64,000 nucleotides of DNA, taken from positions 3,038,001-3,102,000 of the forward strand of contig NZ_CP051515.1 in assembly GCF_012689525.1 (NCBI RefSeq), read 5' to 3'. A model generated the notes under the pieces. The model saw only the letters and a list, made by a program, of their open reading frames with translations. It was not told the DNA's origin and did not search any database. Of the stretch, positions 43,607 through 51,892 are shown piece after piece; position 1 is the first letter of the stretch; each line of letters opens with the position of its first letter. Made by a program: the position numbers and the translations under genes. The DNA is from Paraburkholderia aromaticivorans (GTDB taxonomy: Bacteria > Pseudomonadota > Gammaproteobacteria > Burkholderiales > Burkholderiaceae).

Positions 43607-45241
43607 ATGAGCCCGACAATCGATCGACCGTGGAAACGTTGGGCCGTAATCGCGAGCGCCGTTTTGCTGGTGTCGTGCGGCGATTCGCTCAGTTCGAATC
43701 CGACGGTCCCCGATTCGATCATGCAGGTGATGCAAAAGCCGATCTACCAGAACGCGACCTGGTCGATGCAGGTAGTCGATCTCGACTCGGGCCATGTGAT
43801 CTATGACCTGAACTCGAGCGCCCAAATGCTGATCGGCTCGGTGCGCAAGCTCTTTTCGGTCGGCTCCGCGCTGAATCAACTGGGTGCGCAGCATCAGTTC
43901 GTCACGCCGGTTTACCGGCAGGGCACGGTCGGTGCGGGCGGCACGCTCACCGGCAATCTGATCCTGCTGGCAAGCGGCGATCTGACGATGGGCGGCCGAG
44001 CCAACCCGGACGGCACGATCGCCATCACGAACTTCGATCATAACGAGGCCAACTCGCTGGGCAACGCGATACTCGCCACGCCCGATCCGCTCGCCGGATT
44101 CAATTCCCTCGCGGCGCAGGTGGCGGCTGCGGGCATCAAAACGATCAATGGCGATGTCGTGATCGACGACCGGCTTTTCGAGCCCTTCGACTTTCGCGGT
44201 GAATTCAACGTGCGGCCGATCTTCGTCAACGACGACGTGGTCGACGTCACCCTGAACCAGAGCGCCGAAGGCTCGGCCGTTCCATTCGACTGGCGGCCCA
44301 AAACGGCCGCGTTCAGCGTGCAATCCACGCTCGCGACGGGCAGCGCGGCCTCGAAGCTGGACATCGAACTCGCGCCGGAACCGCCGTTGTGCATCGGCTC
44401 GCCGGGTTGTGTCGGCAACATAACCGGCAACGTGCCGGCGGGTTTCGTGCCGCCACTGACGAACGCCTACCCGCTGATCCGCGCGTTCCGCGTGACCGAG
44501 CCCTCCAATTACGCTCGCACCGTGTTCATCGAAGCGCTGGCGCGCGCGGGTGTCACGGTTACGGCAACGCCCGTCGCTGCCAATCCGGTTCAGTTGCTGC
44601 CCGCGCAAGGCTCGTATTCGAGCGCGACGCAGGTTGCGCAACTCACTTCGCAACCCTATGAGCAATACGCCAGATACGTCATGAAGGTCAGCTATAACAT
44701 CGGCGCCGATACGAGCCTCATGCTGTTCGGTCTCGCACGCAACGGTTCGACGACGCTGACCGGCGCGTTAGCGGCGGAACAGGTCGAGTTGTCGACCACG
44801 TTCAAGATCCCGTCGAGCGAATACCATTTCATCGACGGCAGCGGCGGCGGCGACTCGACTGCGAGCGGTACGGCGGTCATTGCCATGCTCAGAGGCATGA
44901 GCACGACACCGGTCTTTTCGCCCTACTTCGACGCGTTGCCGGTGCTGGGTGTAAACGGATCGCTGGCCACCATCACCGCGTTCGAATCCGACGCGACGCT
45001 TGCGGGAGCGAAAGGCCAGGTGCACGCGAAGACCGGCACGTACGTCACGGAGAACCCAAACGCGCCGTCGTTACCGTTCCTGAGAGGACAATCCCTCGCC
45101 GGGTATATCGATGCGAAAAGTGGCCACCGGATCGCATTCGTGCTGACGGTGAACAACGTTCCTATTTCGGGCATCAGCGACGTGCTTGCGGTCTTCCAGG
45201 ACGAAGGCACGATATCAGCGATGCTCTGGAAACTGCAGTAA
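43607..45241 (+). CDS. dacB: PBP4-type D-alanyl-D-alanine carboxypeptidase, lipoprotein-like
   Basis: 544 residues, peptidase S13. A hydrophobic leader ends in LVSC (21-24), a lipobox. Active-site motifs: S78-V-R-K81 (SxxK), S362-Y-N364 (SxN) and K475-T-G477 (KTG). The large insertion between SxxK and SxN is normal for PBP4/DacB. It trims or cleaves peptidoglycan cross-links in the periplasm. It faces a paralogue of nearly equal length at 45270, tail to tail. Confidence 0.88.
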   Translation: MSPTIDRPWKRWAVIASAVLLVSCGDSLSSNPTVPDSIMQVMQKPIYQNATWSMQVVDLDSGHVIYDLNSSAQMLIGSVRKLFSVGSALNQLGAQHQFVTPVYRQGTVGAGGTLTGNLILLASGDLTMGGRANPDGTIAITNFDHNEANSLGNAILATPDPLAGFNSLAAQVAAAGIKTINGDVVIDDRLFEPFDFRGEFNVRPIFVNDDVVDVTLNQSAEGSAVPFDWRPKTAAFSVQSTLATGSAASKLDIELAPEPPLCIGSPGCVGNITGNVPAGFVPPLTNAYPLIRAFRVTEPSNYARTVFIEALARAGVTVTATPVAANPVQLLPAQGSYSSATQVAQLTSQPYEQYARYVMKVSYNIGADTSLMLFGLARNGSTTLTGALAAEQVELSTTFKIPSSEYHFIDGSGGGDSTASGTAVIAMLRGMSTTPVFSPYFDALPVLGVNGSLATITAFESDATLAGAKGQVHAKTGTYVTENPNAPSLPFLRGQSLAGYIDAKSGHRIAFVLTVNNVPISGISDVLAVFQDEGTISAMLWKLQ

Positions 45242-45269
45242 TGCGGCGGCGCCCCCTCTGCGCGTTTCG

Positions 45270-46895
45270 TCAGTACCGTGCGTAGACGATGCCGAGTATC
45301 TCTGCTTCGTCGTCGAATACATCGAGCGTATCGGTGAGCGCGGCCACCGGACCGGCGTTGTTGACGAACAGCGCGTAGGCGAGCCGCCGTCCGCTCTTTG
45401 CGTCGATATAGCCGGCCATATTCATGGCGATCATCTGCCCGCCGGAGACGGTCGCGCCGCTCTTCACGGCGATATGCTCCTTGCCCGCCACGTTTTTGCC
45501 GATTGCGGCAAGCGAACCATCGACACCGAGAATCGACAGTGCGTTCCGATACACCGTGTAGTTCGGCCGGCGGCTCATCACACTGAGCAGCGTCGCGGTG
45601 GTGCGCGCCGTCGCGCGACTGTCGGGCGTGCCGCTGCCATTGGTCGGAAAATTGAAGCCCGCTCCGTCGAGGCCCAGATCGCCGGTCAAGGATTGACGCT
45701 CCGCGGCCAGCGCGTCGTTGACGGTCCGCGCGCCCTTCGTCAAACCCTGGTACATCAGGCTCAGATTAGCGCCCGTATTGAGGCTGACCTTGAGGATCAG
45801 TTTCGCGATCTCCGAATAAGGCAACGACGTAAAACTCGCGACCTGCGTCGCGCTCGTATAGGTTTGCGGCGCGGGCAACCTGACTGAAGCATTCGGCTGG
45901 ACAGCGGGCGCCGACACCGTCACGCCGGCGCGCACCAATGCGTCGACGAATGCGGTTCGTGCGAAGGACGGCGGATCCTCGACACGCAGGTTGCTGACGT
46001 ACAGGTCGTTGCCAATCAACGCCGACTGATAGCCGGCAGGAATCGATGCCGGCGTGCTGAGGCTGGCTTCGCCGGAGATTGTTCCTTTGCAGCCCGGCGT
46101 GGCGAGACAGCTGAGCGGCCCTTCTTCGAGCGCATCGCCGGATGTCACGATGTCCGGCGCGCTGTTGGCCGCAGTCGTCATCGACGTTCCCTGCATGGTC
46201 ATCGCGCTAGTGCGTGGCCGCCAGTCGAGTTGGCCAGGTTGCCCCGCGTTCGCCCCCGGCGCGAGCGTCACATCGATCACGTTCTCGTTAATGAGAATCG
46301 GCGAAATGAGCACGTTGCCGTTCGGCACGCGGAACGCGTCAAAGAGCCTGTCGTCGATGATCACGTCGCCGCTGATCGACGTGATGCCCGCCGCCCTGAC
46401 CTGCGCGGCCAACTGGTTCACGGCCGTCAACGGGTCTTCGGGCGTCAGGATCGCCCCATTGAAGGCACGCGCCTCGTTGTGATCGAAGTCGGTGAAATCA
46501 ATCGTGCCGTCTGCCTTCATCCGGCCGCCGAAAGTCAGGTCGCCGGACGCCTTGACGATGAGATCGCCGATCAGTTTGCCGGATGCGTCGACCGTGCCAT
46601 TACGATAGACCGGCGTTTCAAAGCGGTAATCCGGACCGATTGCATTGAGCGCCGTTCCCACCGAGAAGAGCTTGCGCACCGAGCCCGTCAATGACAGCAC
46701 ATCCGGCTGCAGCGAGTAGAGCACTTCGCCCGTGCCCGCATCCATGACGATCATCGACCATTGCGACTTCGCGCTCGTATAGCGCGCCTTGTCCATGATC
46801 TGCGTAATGGGATCTTGCGAAATATCGCTGCCGCAACCGGCGACGAACGAACATGAGGCCATCAACGCCAGAACGGCCAGCAGTTGCGTGCGCAT
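45270..46895 (-). CDS. dacB: PBP4-type D-alanyl-D-alanine carboxypeptidase, paralogue
   Basis: 541 residues. Leader with lipobox VAGC (18-21). Motifs: S72-V-R-K75, S371-L-N373 and K478-S-G480 (KSG in place of KTG). Long blocks match the protein at 43607 (GSVRKLFSVG, FDHNEA, GDVVIDDRLF-like), so the two are paralogues placed convergently with 28 bases between them. Probably both are outer-membrane-anchored lipoproteins in the periplasm; different SxN and KxG residues hint at different substrate preference. Confidence 0.88.
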   Translation of the reverse strand: MRTQLLAVLALMASCSFVAGCGSDISQDPITQIMDKARYTSAKSQWSMIVMDAGTGEVLYSLQPDVLSLTGSVRKLFSVGTALNAIGPDYRFETPVYRNGTVDASGKLIGDLIVKASGDLTFGGRMKADGTIDFTDFDHNEARAFNGAILTPEDPLTAVNQLAAQVRAAGITSISGDVIIDDRLFDAFRVPNGNVLISPILINENVIDVTLAPGANAGQPGQLDWRPRTSAMTMQGTSMTTAANSAPDIVTSGDALEEGPLSCLATPGCKGTISGEASLSTPASIPAGYQSALIGNDLYVSNLRVEDPPSFARTAFVDALVRAGVTVSAPAVQPNASVRLPAPQTYTSATQVASFTSLPYSEIAKLILKVSLNTGANLSLMYQGLTKGARTVNDALAAERQSLTGDLGLDGAGFNFPTNGSGTPDSRATARTTATLLSVMSRRPNYTVYRNALSILGVDGSLAAIGKNVAGKEHIAVKSGATVSGGQMIAMNMAGYIDAKSGRRLAYALFVNNAGPVAALTDTLDVFDDEAEILGIVYARY

Positions 46896-47012
46896 GGATA
46901 GTCCCGCCGATCGCCATAGGAGAGTTTCAGCATAGTATGCCGGGGGCAGGAATACAAAATGCTCTGAGGCAACGCGCGGATTTATTTCGCACGATAGGGT
47001 GATTGGCTGAAT

Positions 47013-47915
47013 CTAGCTCATCTTCGGACGATAACGCAGCGAATCGATAATCAGCGTCATCGCTCGCGAGGACTCGGATCGGCTGGCGTAATACGCGTGC
47101 AAACCGGGAAATGTCGGACACCAGTCGTCGAGCACGCGAACGAGACGCCCCGCCGTAACGTGAGGTTGCGCCAGGTCCGACGGTAGGTACGCAAGACCAT
47201 AGCCGGCCAATGCGGCGTCGAGCATGTGATAGGTGCCGTTGAACGAGAACTGGCCCTCCACGCGAACCTGGACTTCACGACTACCCTTTTTCAGCTCCCA
47301 CGCGTAAAACGCACCGAGTGTCGGCAGGCGCAGGTTGATGCAGTTGTGCGTCATCAGATCCTGCGGTTTTTTGGGCAACGGCTGCTTTTCCAGGTAGGCC
47401 GGCGTGCCGACGATCGACATCTTCATGTCCGCGGCAACGCGCACCGCAATCATGTCCTTCGCGACCTGGTCTCCGTTACGAATGCCGATATCGTAGCGGT
47501 CTGCCACGATGTCAGTTAAACCGTAGTCCGTGATGATCTCGACCTTGATCTCCGGATACTTACGGAGCACCTTCGACAACCTGGGCCAGAGGACCGTGTT
47601 GGTCGCGTAATCGGTCGCCGTGATACGAATCGTGCCGGCCGGTTTGTCGCGAAGCTCGGTGACGGCTGTCAGTTCGGTTTCGATCTCCTCGAAGCGCGGC
47701 GCCACCGTCCGCAGAATACGCTCGCCGGCCTCGGTCGGCGATACGCTGCGCGTGGTGCGCGTCAGCAGCCGCAGGCCGAGCCTGGTTTCGAGCGCACGGA
47801 TCGTGTGGCTCAAAGCCGATTGCGATACACCGAGTTGGGCGGCCGCGCGAGTGAAGCTGCGTTCGCGCGCGACGGCGATGAAGGCGAGTAGATCGTTGAA
47901 ATTTTCGCGTGGCAT
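47013..47915 (-). CDS. LysR-family transcriptional regulator
   Basis: 300 residues. HTH at about 5-63 (RSFTRAAAQLGVSQSALSHTIRALE) followed by a LysR effector domain (GTIRITATDYATNTVLWPRL). This branch commonly sits divergent from aldo/keto reductases or oxidoreductases in proteobacteria, as it does here (48203). The 287-base gap contains a long inverted repeat likely bound by it. Confidence 0.9.
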   Translation of the reverse strand: MPRENFNDLLAFIAVARERSFTRAAAQLGVSQSALSHTIRALETRLGLRLLTRTTRSVSPTEAGERILRTVAPRFEEIETELTAVTELRDKPAGTIRITATDYATNTVLWPRLSKVLRKYPEIKVEIITDYGLTDIVADRYDIGIRNGDQVAKDMIAVRVAADMKMSIVGTPAYLEKQPLPKKPQDLMTHNCINLRLPTLGAFYAWELKKGSREVQVRVEGQFSFNGTYHMLDAALAGYGLAYLPSDLAQPHVTAGRLVRVLDDWCPTFPGLHAYYASRSESSRAMTLIIDSLRYRPKMS

Positions 47916-47944
47916 TGATGAACCGACCTCATGGGTGATTGTGG

Positions 47945-47984
47945 AATTTAACCACTAGTCACACAGGAGTGCACTGGTTAAATT
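47945..47984. promoter_or_regulatory. Long inverted repeat between LysR and aldo/keto reductase genes
   Basis: AATTTAACCA (47945-47954) and its exact complement TGGTTAAATT (47975-47984) are separated by 20 bases, so arm centres are three helical turns apart. This spacing suits a LysR tetramer. Confidence 0.55.
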
Positions 47985-48202
47985 GGTAGGGCGAATGCCA
48001 GCTTTTATTTAGAGTCGGTTGAGACACGCCGCATGAACTAAAGCCGGGCGCATTTGCACAGCCATGCAGAAATATTCATGAATTCATTTCATAAGCTCTT
48101 GCGGTTTCATGGACTTAATCTCTAGACGGCGAATGTCTATCATCCCAACTTCGCCGCTGTTTATAACGTGGCCCGGATGAACGTACTGCATGGAGAAAGC
48201 TA

Positions 48203-49207
48203 ATGGACTATCGATATCTGGGCCGTAGCGCCCTCAAGGTTTCACCCCTGTGTCTGGGCGCGATGATGTTCGGTGGTGAAACGGATGAAGCCACGTCGAA
48301 GCGCATCATCGACAAAGCGTTCGATCAGGGCGTCAATTTCATCGATACAGCGGACGTCTACCACGCCGGCCGCTCCGAAGAAATCGTCGGCCGCGCGCTT
48401 GCCGAGCGCCGCGACAGTTGGGTCATCGCTACGAAGTTCGGCTATCCGGCAACTCAGGGCCCGAACGAACAGGGCCAGTCGCGCAAGTGGATTATCCAGT
48501 CGGTGGAAGCCAGCCTCAAGCGCCTCGGCACCGATTACATCGACATCCTCTACTTTCATCGCGCGCTGCTTGATGCACCGCTCGAAGAAGGTGTCCGCGC
48601 GATTGGCGACCTGATTCGCCAGGGAAAGGTTCGTTACTTCGGCTTGTCCAACTTCCGCGGCTGGCGCATTGCCGAGATCGTGCGTCTCGCCGACCACCTC
48701 GGCATCGATCGGCCGGTCGCAAGCGAGCCGCTTTACAACATGGTGGACCGCACCGCGGAAGTCGAGCAACTGCCCGCGGCCGCGCACTACGGCATCGGCG
48801 TCGTGCCGTATAGCCCGCTAGCTCGCGGCGTGCTGACCGGCAAATACGCGCTAGATGGCGCGCCGCCCGCCGATTCGCGCGTGGGGCGCGGTGACAAGCG
48901 CATCCAGCAGACCGAATGGCGGCCTGAATCGCTCGCGATCGCGCAGAAGGTTGCGGCGCACGCTGCGGAACGCGGTACGAATTCGATCGCCTTCGCATTG
49001 GCCTGGGTGCTTAAGAACAAAATCGTCAGCTCGACTATTGCCGGTCCTCGCACGGAGGCTCATTGGGACAGCTACGTTCAGGCGCTGAATCTGCAACTGG
49101 GACCCGACGATGAAAAGTTCGTGGATAGTCTGGTGCCTCCGGGTCATGCGTCGACCCCGGGGTACACGGATCCGGGATATCCGATCGAGGGGCGGCGAGC
49201 TTTCTAG
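48203..49207 (+). CDS. Aldo/keto reductase
   Basis: 334 residues, (beta/alpha)8 barrel. The catalytic tetrad is visible: D and Y in DTADVYHAGRSEEIVGRAL, K in WVIATKFG, and H in DILYFHRALLD. NADPH-binding residues lie in SSTIAGPRTEAHWDSY. It reduces aldehydes or ketones in the cytoplasm; the substrate is unknown. Probably regulated by the divergent LysR. A ribosome site (GGAGAAAGCTA) precedes ATG 48203. Confidence 0.92.
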   Translation: MDYRYLGRSALKVSPLCLGAMMFGGETDEATSKRIIDKAFDQGVNFIDTADVYHAGRSEEIVGRALAERRDSWVIATKFGYPATQGPNEQGQSRKWIIQSVEASLKRLGTDYIDILYFHRALLDAPLEEGVRAIGDLIRQGKVRYFGLSNFRGWRIAEIVRLADHLGIDRPVASEPLYNMVDRTAEVEQLPAAAHYGIGVVPYSPLARGVLTGKYALDGAPPADSRVGRGDKRIQQTEWRPESLAIAQKVAAHAAERGTNSIAFALAWVLKNKIVSSTIAGPRTEAHWDSYVQALNLQLGPDDEKFVDSLVPPGHASTPGYTDPGYPIEGRRAF

Positions 49208-49349
49208 CACCTCAAACCGGGCCGCCTAAGGATTCCGTGACCCAAAGTTCAGCATCCACCGCTCTCATTTTCTTGATCTCCTGACAGCCTCGCGAAAACT
49301 GGCCGCATACGATGGACGCACGCCGACCGTCCTTCATCCGAGTGCTGAC

Positions 49350-49658
49350 ATGGTTCCCTATCTGTCCGAAAGAGAAAATTCGATCGAGCACGTCAACGCA
49401 ATGTGCTTGCACCTCTTCGACCGGTGGTGCGAAACCAGAAGCGTCGTGCCGCTGACGTATCTGCTAAAAGGCTGGCCGATGATGCACAGCGACCCCGAGA
49501 CTCTCCGGCGACTTGGAACGGCATTACGCGAGCTCAGACGGCAACATTTGCACGATTCCAAAGATGCCGCCTTTCAGGAAGTCTGCGAGCTATCGGATTG
49601 TGTCGAGGATCTGCTGATCCTGTCGTCCCTGCCAACGTGGCTGACGAGCGGCTGGTAG
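49350..49658 (+). CDS. Conserved-looking hypothetical protein
   Basis: 102 residues, not recognised. Helical composition, with CLHLFDRWCETRSVVPLTYLLKGWPM and RRLGTALRELRRQH segments; no signal peptide. The codon pattern fits the genome, supporting a real gene. No obvious ribosome site was identified. Not clearly linked to the neighbours. Confidence 0.55.
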   Translation: MVPYLSERENSIEHVNAMCLHLFDRWCETRSVVPLTYLLKGWPMMHSDPETLRRLGTALRELRRQHLHDSKDAAFQEVCELSDCVEDLLILSSLPTWLTSGW

Positions 49659-49707
49659 CGCGAACGGAGACAGCCGGGCCCGCGCTTTCCGCGGATGGGC
49701 CGAGATC

Positions 49708-49890
49708 GTGCGCGATGATCGGCGAGTCGCCCGTTCCGGGCTGATCGGTCCGAGTTTCAAGAACTGCGAGACGGCACAGCAATACGCGCTCGAATGGGCG
49801 CGGCGGTGGATCGACGAGGAAAGCGGTGAAGACGGTGACGCCGCCGAACTTGACAGCGACGTCCGGCAGCAAAAAGCGCGCTCGGGGTGA
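49708..49890 (+). CDS. Small ORF, possible remnant of a short hypothetical protein
   Basis: 60 residues from GTG 49708; the reading frame is open from 49645, so the true start may lie upstream or be lost. FKNCETAQQYALEWARRWIDEE looks like the C-terminal helix seen in short hypothetical proteins of Burkholderia, but no complete N-terminal half is found. Either a tiny gene or a truncated remnant. Confidence 0.35.
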   Translation: MRDDRRVARSGLIGPSFKNCETAQQYALEWARRWIDEESGEDGDAAELDSDVRQQKARSG

Positions 49891-49932
49891 GCAACGCATC
49901 GACGCGCCGGATGCCCCAGCGCGTCTGATGCG

Positions 49933-50142
49933 TCAATGCACCACGCCGAAGATCGCGTTGACGCCCTCCGCGGGCGTCAGACCCACGTCGAAGTAACCTT
50001 CCAGCCTCAAAGCGGTCGCGTCGTCGAGTATGAAAGGCGGCCGGATGAAGCCGGTCGCGAATGCGTGGTCGTACCAATCGCTCAACCACGCGCGCAATTC
50101 GGTTTCGTGCCCCGACAGCGTCCTCAGGTTGTCTGCGTTCAT
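49933..50142 (-). CDS. Small hypothetical protein
   Basis: 69 residues beginning MNADNLRTLSGHETELRAWL. AAGGAG seven or eight bases upstream of ATG 50142 is a strong ribosome site and fixes the start. Mixed helical sequence with no signal or membrane segment. Not recognised. Confidence 0.6.
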   Translation of the reverse strand: MNADNLRTLSGHETELRAWLSDWYDHAFATGFIRPPFILDDATALRLEGYFDVGLTPAEGVNAIFGVVH

Positions 50143-50173
50143 CGATGATCTCCTTTGTCCGGCCTTGTTCACG

Positions 50174-50377
50174 TCAACCGGCGAGCGGCTCGAAGCTCAT
50201 TTTGCACAGGTTCTTTGCCGGCGGAAATACGTGCCAGGTACCGTCGTCGTGCCGGAAGAAGAACAGCAGGATCGGACCGTCCGGACGCCTGATTTCGACG
50301 CATACCCGGCAAGTCAGACCGTCCGGCGAACCATGCAGCGTGAGCACACGGACCGGCAGCGTGCCCGCCGTTGCCAA
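50174..50377 (-). CDS. Small hypothetical protein
   Basis: 67 residues from a TTG at 50377, with GAGAAA ahead. The frame is open for about 19 more codons upstream without ATG or GTG. The second half, GPILLFFFRHDDGTWHVFPP, looks like a real beta-rich domain. It ends 31 bases before the start of the small gene at 50142 on the same strand, so they may form a small operon. Not recognised. Confidence 0.45.
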   Translation of the reverse strand: MATAGTLPVRVLTLHGSPDGLTCRVCVEIRRPDGPILLFFFRHDDGTWHVFPPAKNLCKMSFEPLAG

Positions 50378-50539
50378 TAATTTCTCGCGCAGTCCGCGTA
50401 GTGAGCTTTTCGTCGCATCTACATCTGCCCCCGCACTTCAGGTTCCCATTTAACAATCGTGGGACAACGGCGAGGATTCTTCAGTCAGCAGCGCCAGATT
50501 GTTGATTCGGGAAATGCTGCTTCGAGCCTCAGGATATCC

Positions 50540-51184
50540 CTAAAGTCTCTGCCACTCCGTCACCAGACCGTGCCTGATCGCATATCGGATCAACTCGGCG
50601 TTGTTGTTGAGGCCGAGCTTTTGCATGAGACGCATCTTGTGGGTGCTGATGGTCTTGGCGCTGAGCGAGCACGATTCGGCAATCTCGTTGATGCTTTGAC
50701 CGGCGGCCAGCATCCGCAATACCTGAAATTCGCGGTCGGACAACACCTCGTGCGGCGGCGCATCGCCGGAATGCGTTTCGAAGACCATGGCGTCGACCAG
50801 TTTCGGGTCGATGAATCGCCCGCCTCCCGTCAATTTGCGGATCGCCGCGAGCAGCACGTCCGGATCGCTGTCTTTCGTCACATAACCCGTCGCGCCGGCG
50901 CGCAGCGCGCGCGACACGACCTGCGCCTCGTTGTGGATACCGAGCACGAGGATCGGCAAGGGCGGCTGCTCGGCACGTACGCGCCGGATCAGATCGACTC
51001 CGCTGATGCCGGGCATCGTCATGTCCAGCAGCACGAGATCGAAGCGTCTTGCGCGCAGCCGGTCGAGCACTTCCGAACCCTGTGCGGCTTCGGCGGCGAC
51101 GACGATATCCGTGGTCGTCGCGATAATCTGTTTCAGGCCGCCACGCACCACGGCGTGGTCGTCAGCAATCAGGACGTCGATCAT
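50540..51184 (-). CDS. NarL/FixJ-type response regulator
   Basis: 214 residues from ATG 51184. Receiver domain 1-120 with acidic pair D8-D9, phospho-acceptor D54 (LVLLDMTMPG) and K104-like lysine (YVTKDSD). LuxR-type HTH at about 145-205 (LSDREFQVLRMLAAGQSINEIAE; KTISTHKMRLMQKLGL). It should activate genes when phosphorylated. Its natural kinase, encoded immediately upstream and overlapping its start, is broken, so it may be orphaned or served by another kinase. Confidence 0.9.
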   Translation of the reverse strand: MIDVLIADDHAVVRGGLKQIIATTTDIVVAAEAAQGSEVLDRLRARRFDLVLLDMTMPGISGVDLIRRVRAEQPPLPILVLGIHNEAQVVSRALRAGATGYVTKDSDPDVLLAAIRKLTGGGRFIDPKLVDAMVFETHSGDAPPHEVLSDREFQVLRMLAAGQSINEIAESCSLSAKTISTHKMRLMQKLGLNNNAELIRYAIRHGLVTEWQRL

Positions 51185-51601
51185 TTTCTGCCCCGCCTGT
51201 AAGCGGAATGTGAATGGAAATGGCGGTGCCCATGCTCTGCGCACTGTCAATGGTCATCGCGCCGCCGATCAGACGCGCGCGCTCCTGCATGCCGAGCAGT
51301 CCGTAGGAATAACCTGTACGCGCCAGATCAACGCGATTGTCGCCCGCTTGCGGAAGTCGTCTTGGTGGTTCAATCGGGTTCTCGACTGCTACGAAGCGTC
51401 GTCGACCGGAATGCGCACGGTAATCGACGTGCCGCTGCCCGGCGCGCTGAGCACCGAGATCTCACCGCCGAGCTTCCGCGAAATATCCGATCCGGCTCCA
51501 GGCGAAGGAGCGATAAGTCGCCTTTCGCCTTCAACACCGTGGCATTCGCCCGCAAGTGGCTGGGGTTTACCCTCCAACCCAGCGCTAACGCTTGCAATCA
51601 A
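51162..51601 (-). pseudogene. Degraded sensor histidine kinase (two ATPase-domain remnants)
   Basis: Two C-terminal HATPase fragments lie in different frames. One (51389-51500 part) reads LGGEISVLSAPGSGTSITVRI and stops at 51389. The other (51162-about 51340) reads AGDNRVDLARTGYSYGLLGM then QERARLIGG and GTAISIHIPL, ending at a stop overlapping the response-regulator start by 23 bases. No phospho-acceptor histidine domain or sensor domain remains. The overlap shows the kinase was once co-translated with the regulator at 50540. Confidence 0.7.
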
Positions 51602-51620
51602 TTCGAAGAGAGGCTCAAAA

Positions 51621-51634
51621 TGTAAGCGCTATCA
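51621..51634. promoter_or_regulatory. LacI-type operator 1
   Basis: TGTAAGCGCTATCA has the AGCGCT palindromic core of LacI-family sites and matches the site at 51697 in its first eleven bases. It lies about 260 bases before the MFS gene. Confidence 0.55.
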
Positions 51635-51680
51635 TTATGATTTCTGGAGTGAAGCTCACAGCAAAATTCCATGAGTGGCT

Positions 51681-51710
51681 CAGAAGCGCTGTTAAATGTA
51701 AGCGCTAATA
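51681..51710. promoter_or_regulatory. LacI-type operators 2 and 3
   Basis: CAGAAGCGCTGTTA (51681-51694) and TGTAAGCGCTAATA (51697-51710) are adjacent AGCGCT-centred sites, 16 bases apart. With 51621 they form a three-site cluster upstream of the MFS/DHDPS/LacI genes. The LacI protein at 54359 is the obvious candidate. Confidence 0.55.
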
Positions 51711-51892
51711 TAGACTACAGAACAAAGCCGTCGCCTTCGCGCAGGTTTGCGCCACGCTCGTCGTGATGCGCCAAAGGCGCGCGGACCTCGGTCCCACCTT
51801 CGCCGAGGTGGACGCGCACATTCCGGCCGCCTGGCATCGCATCAGCGCGGCTTGCTCACACCAACCGAAGACATGAAACGGAGACAACGATC

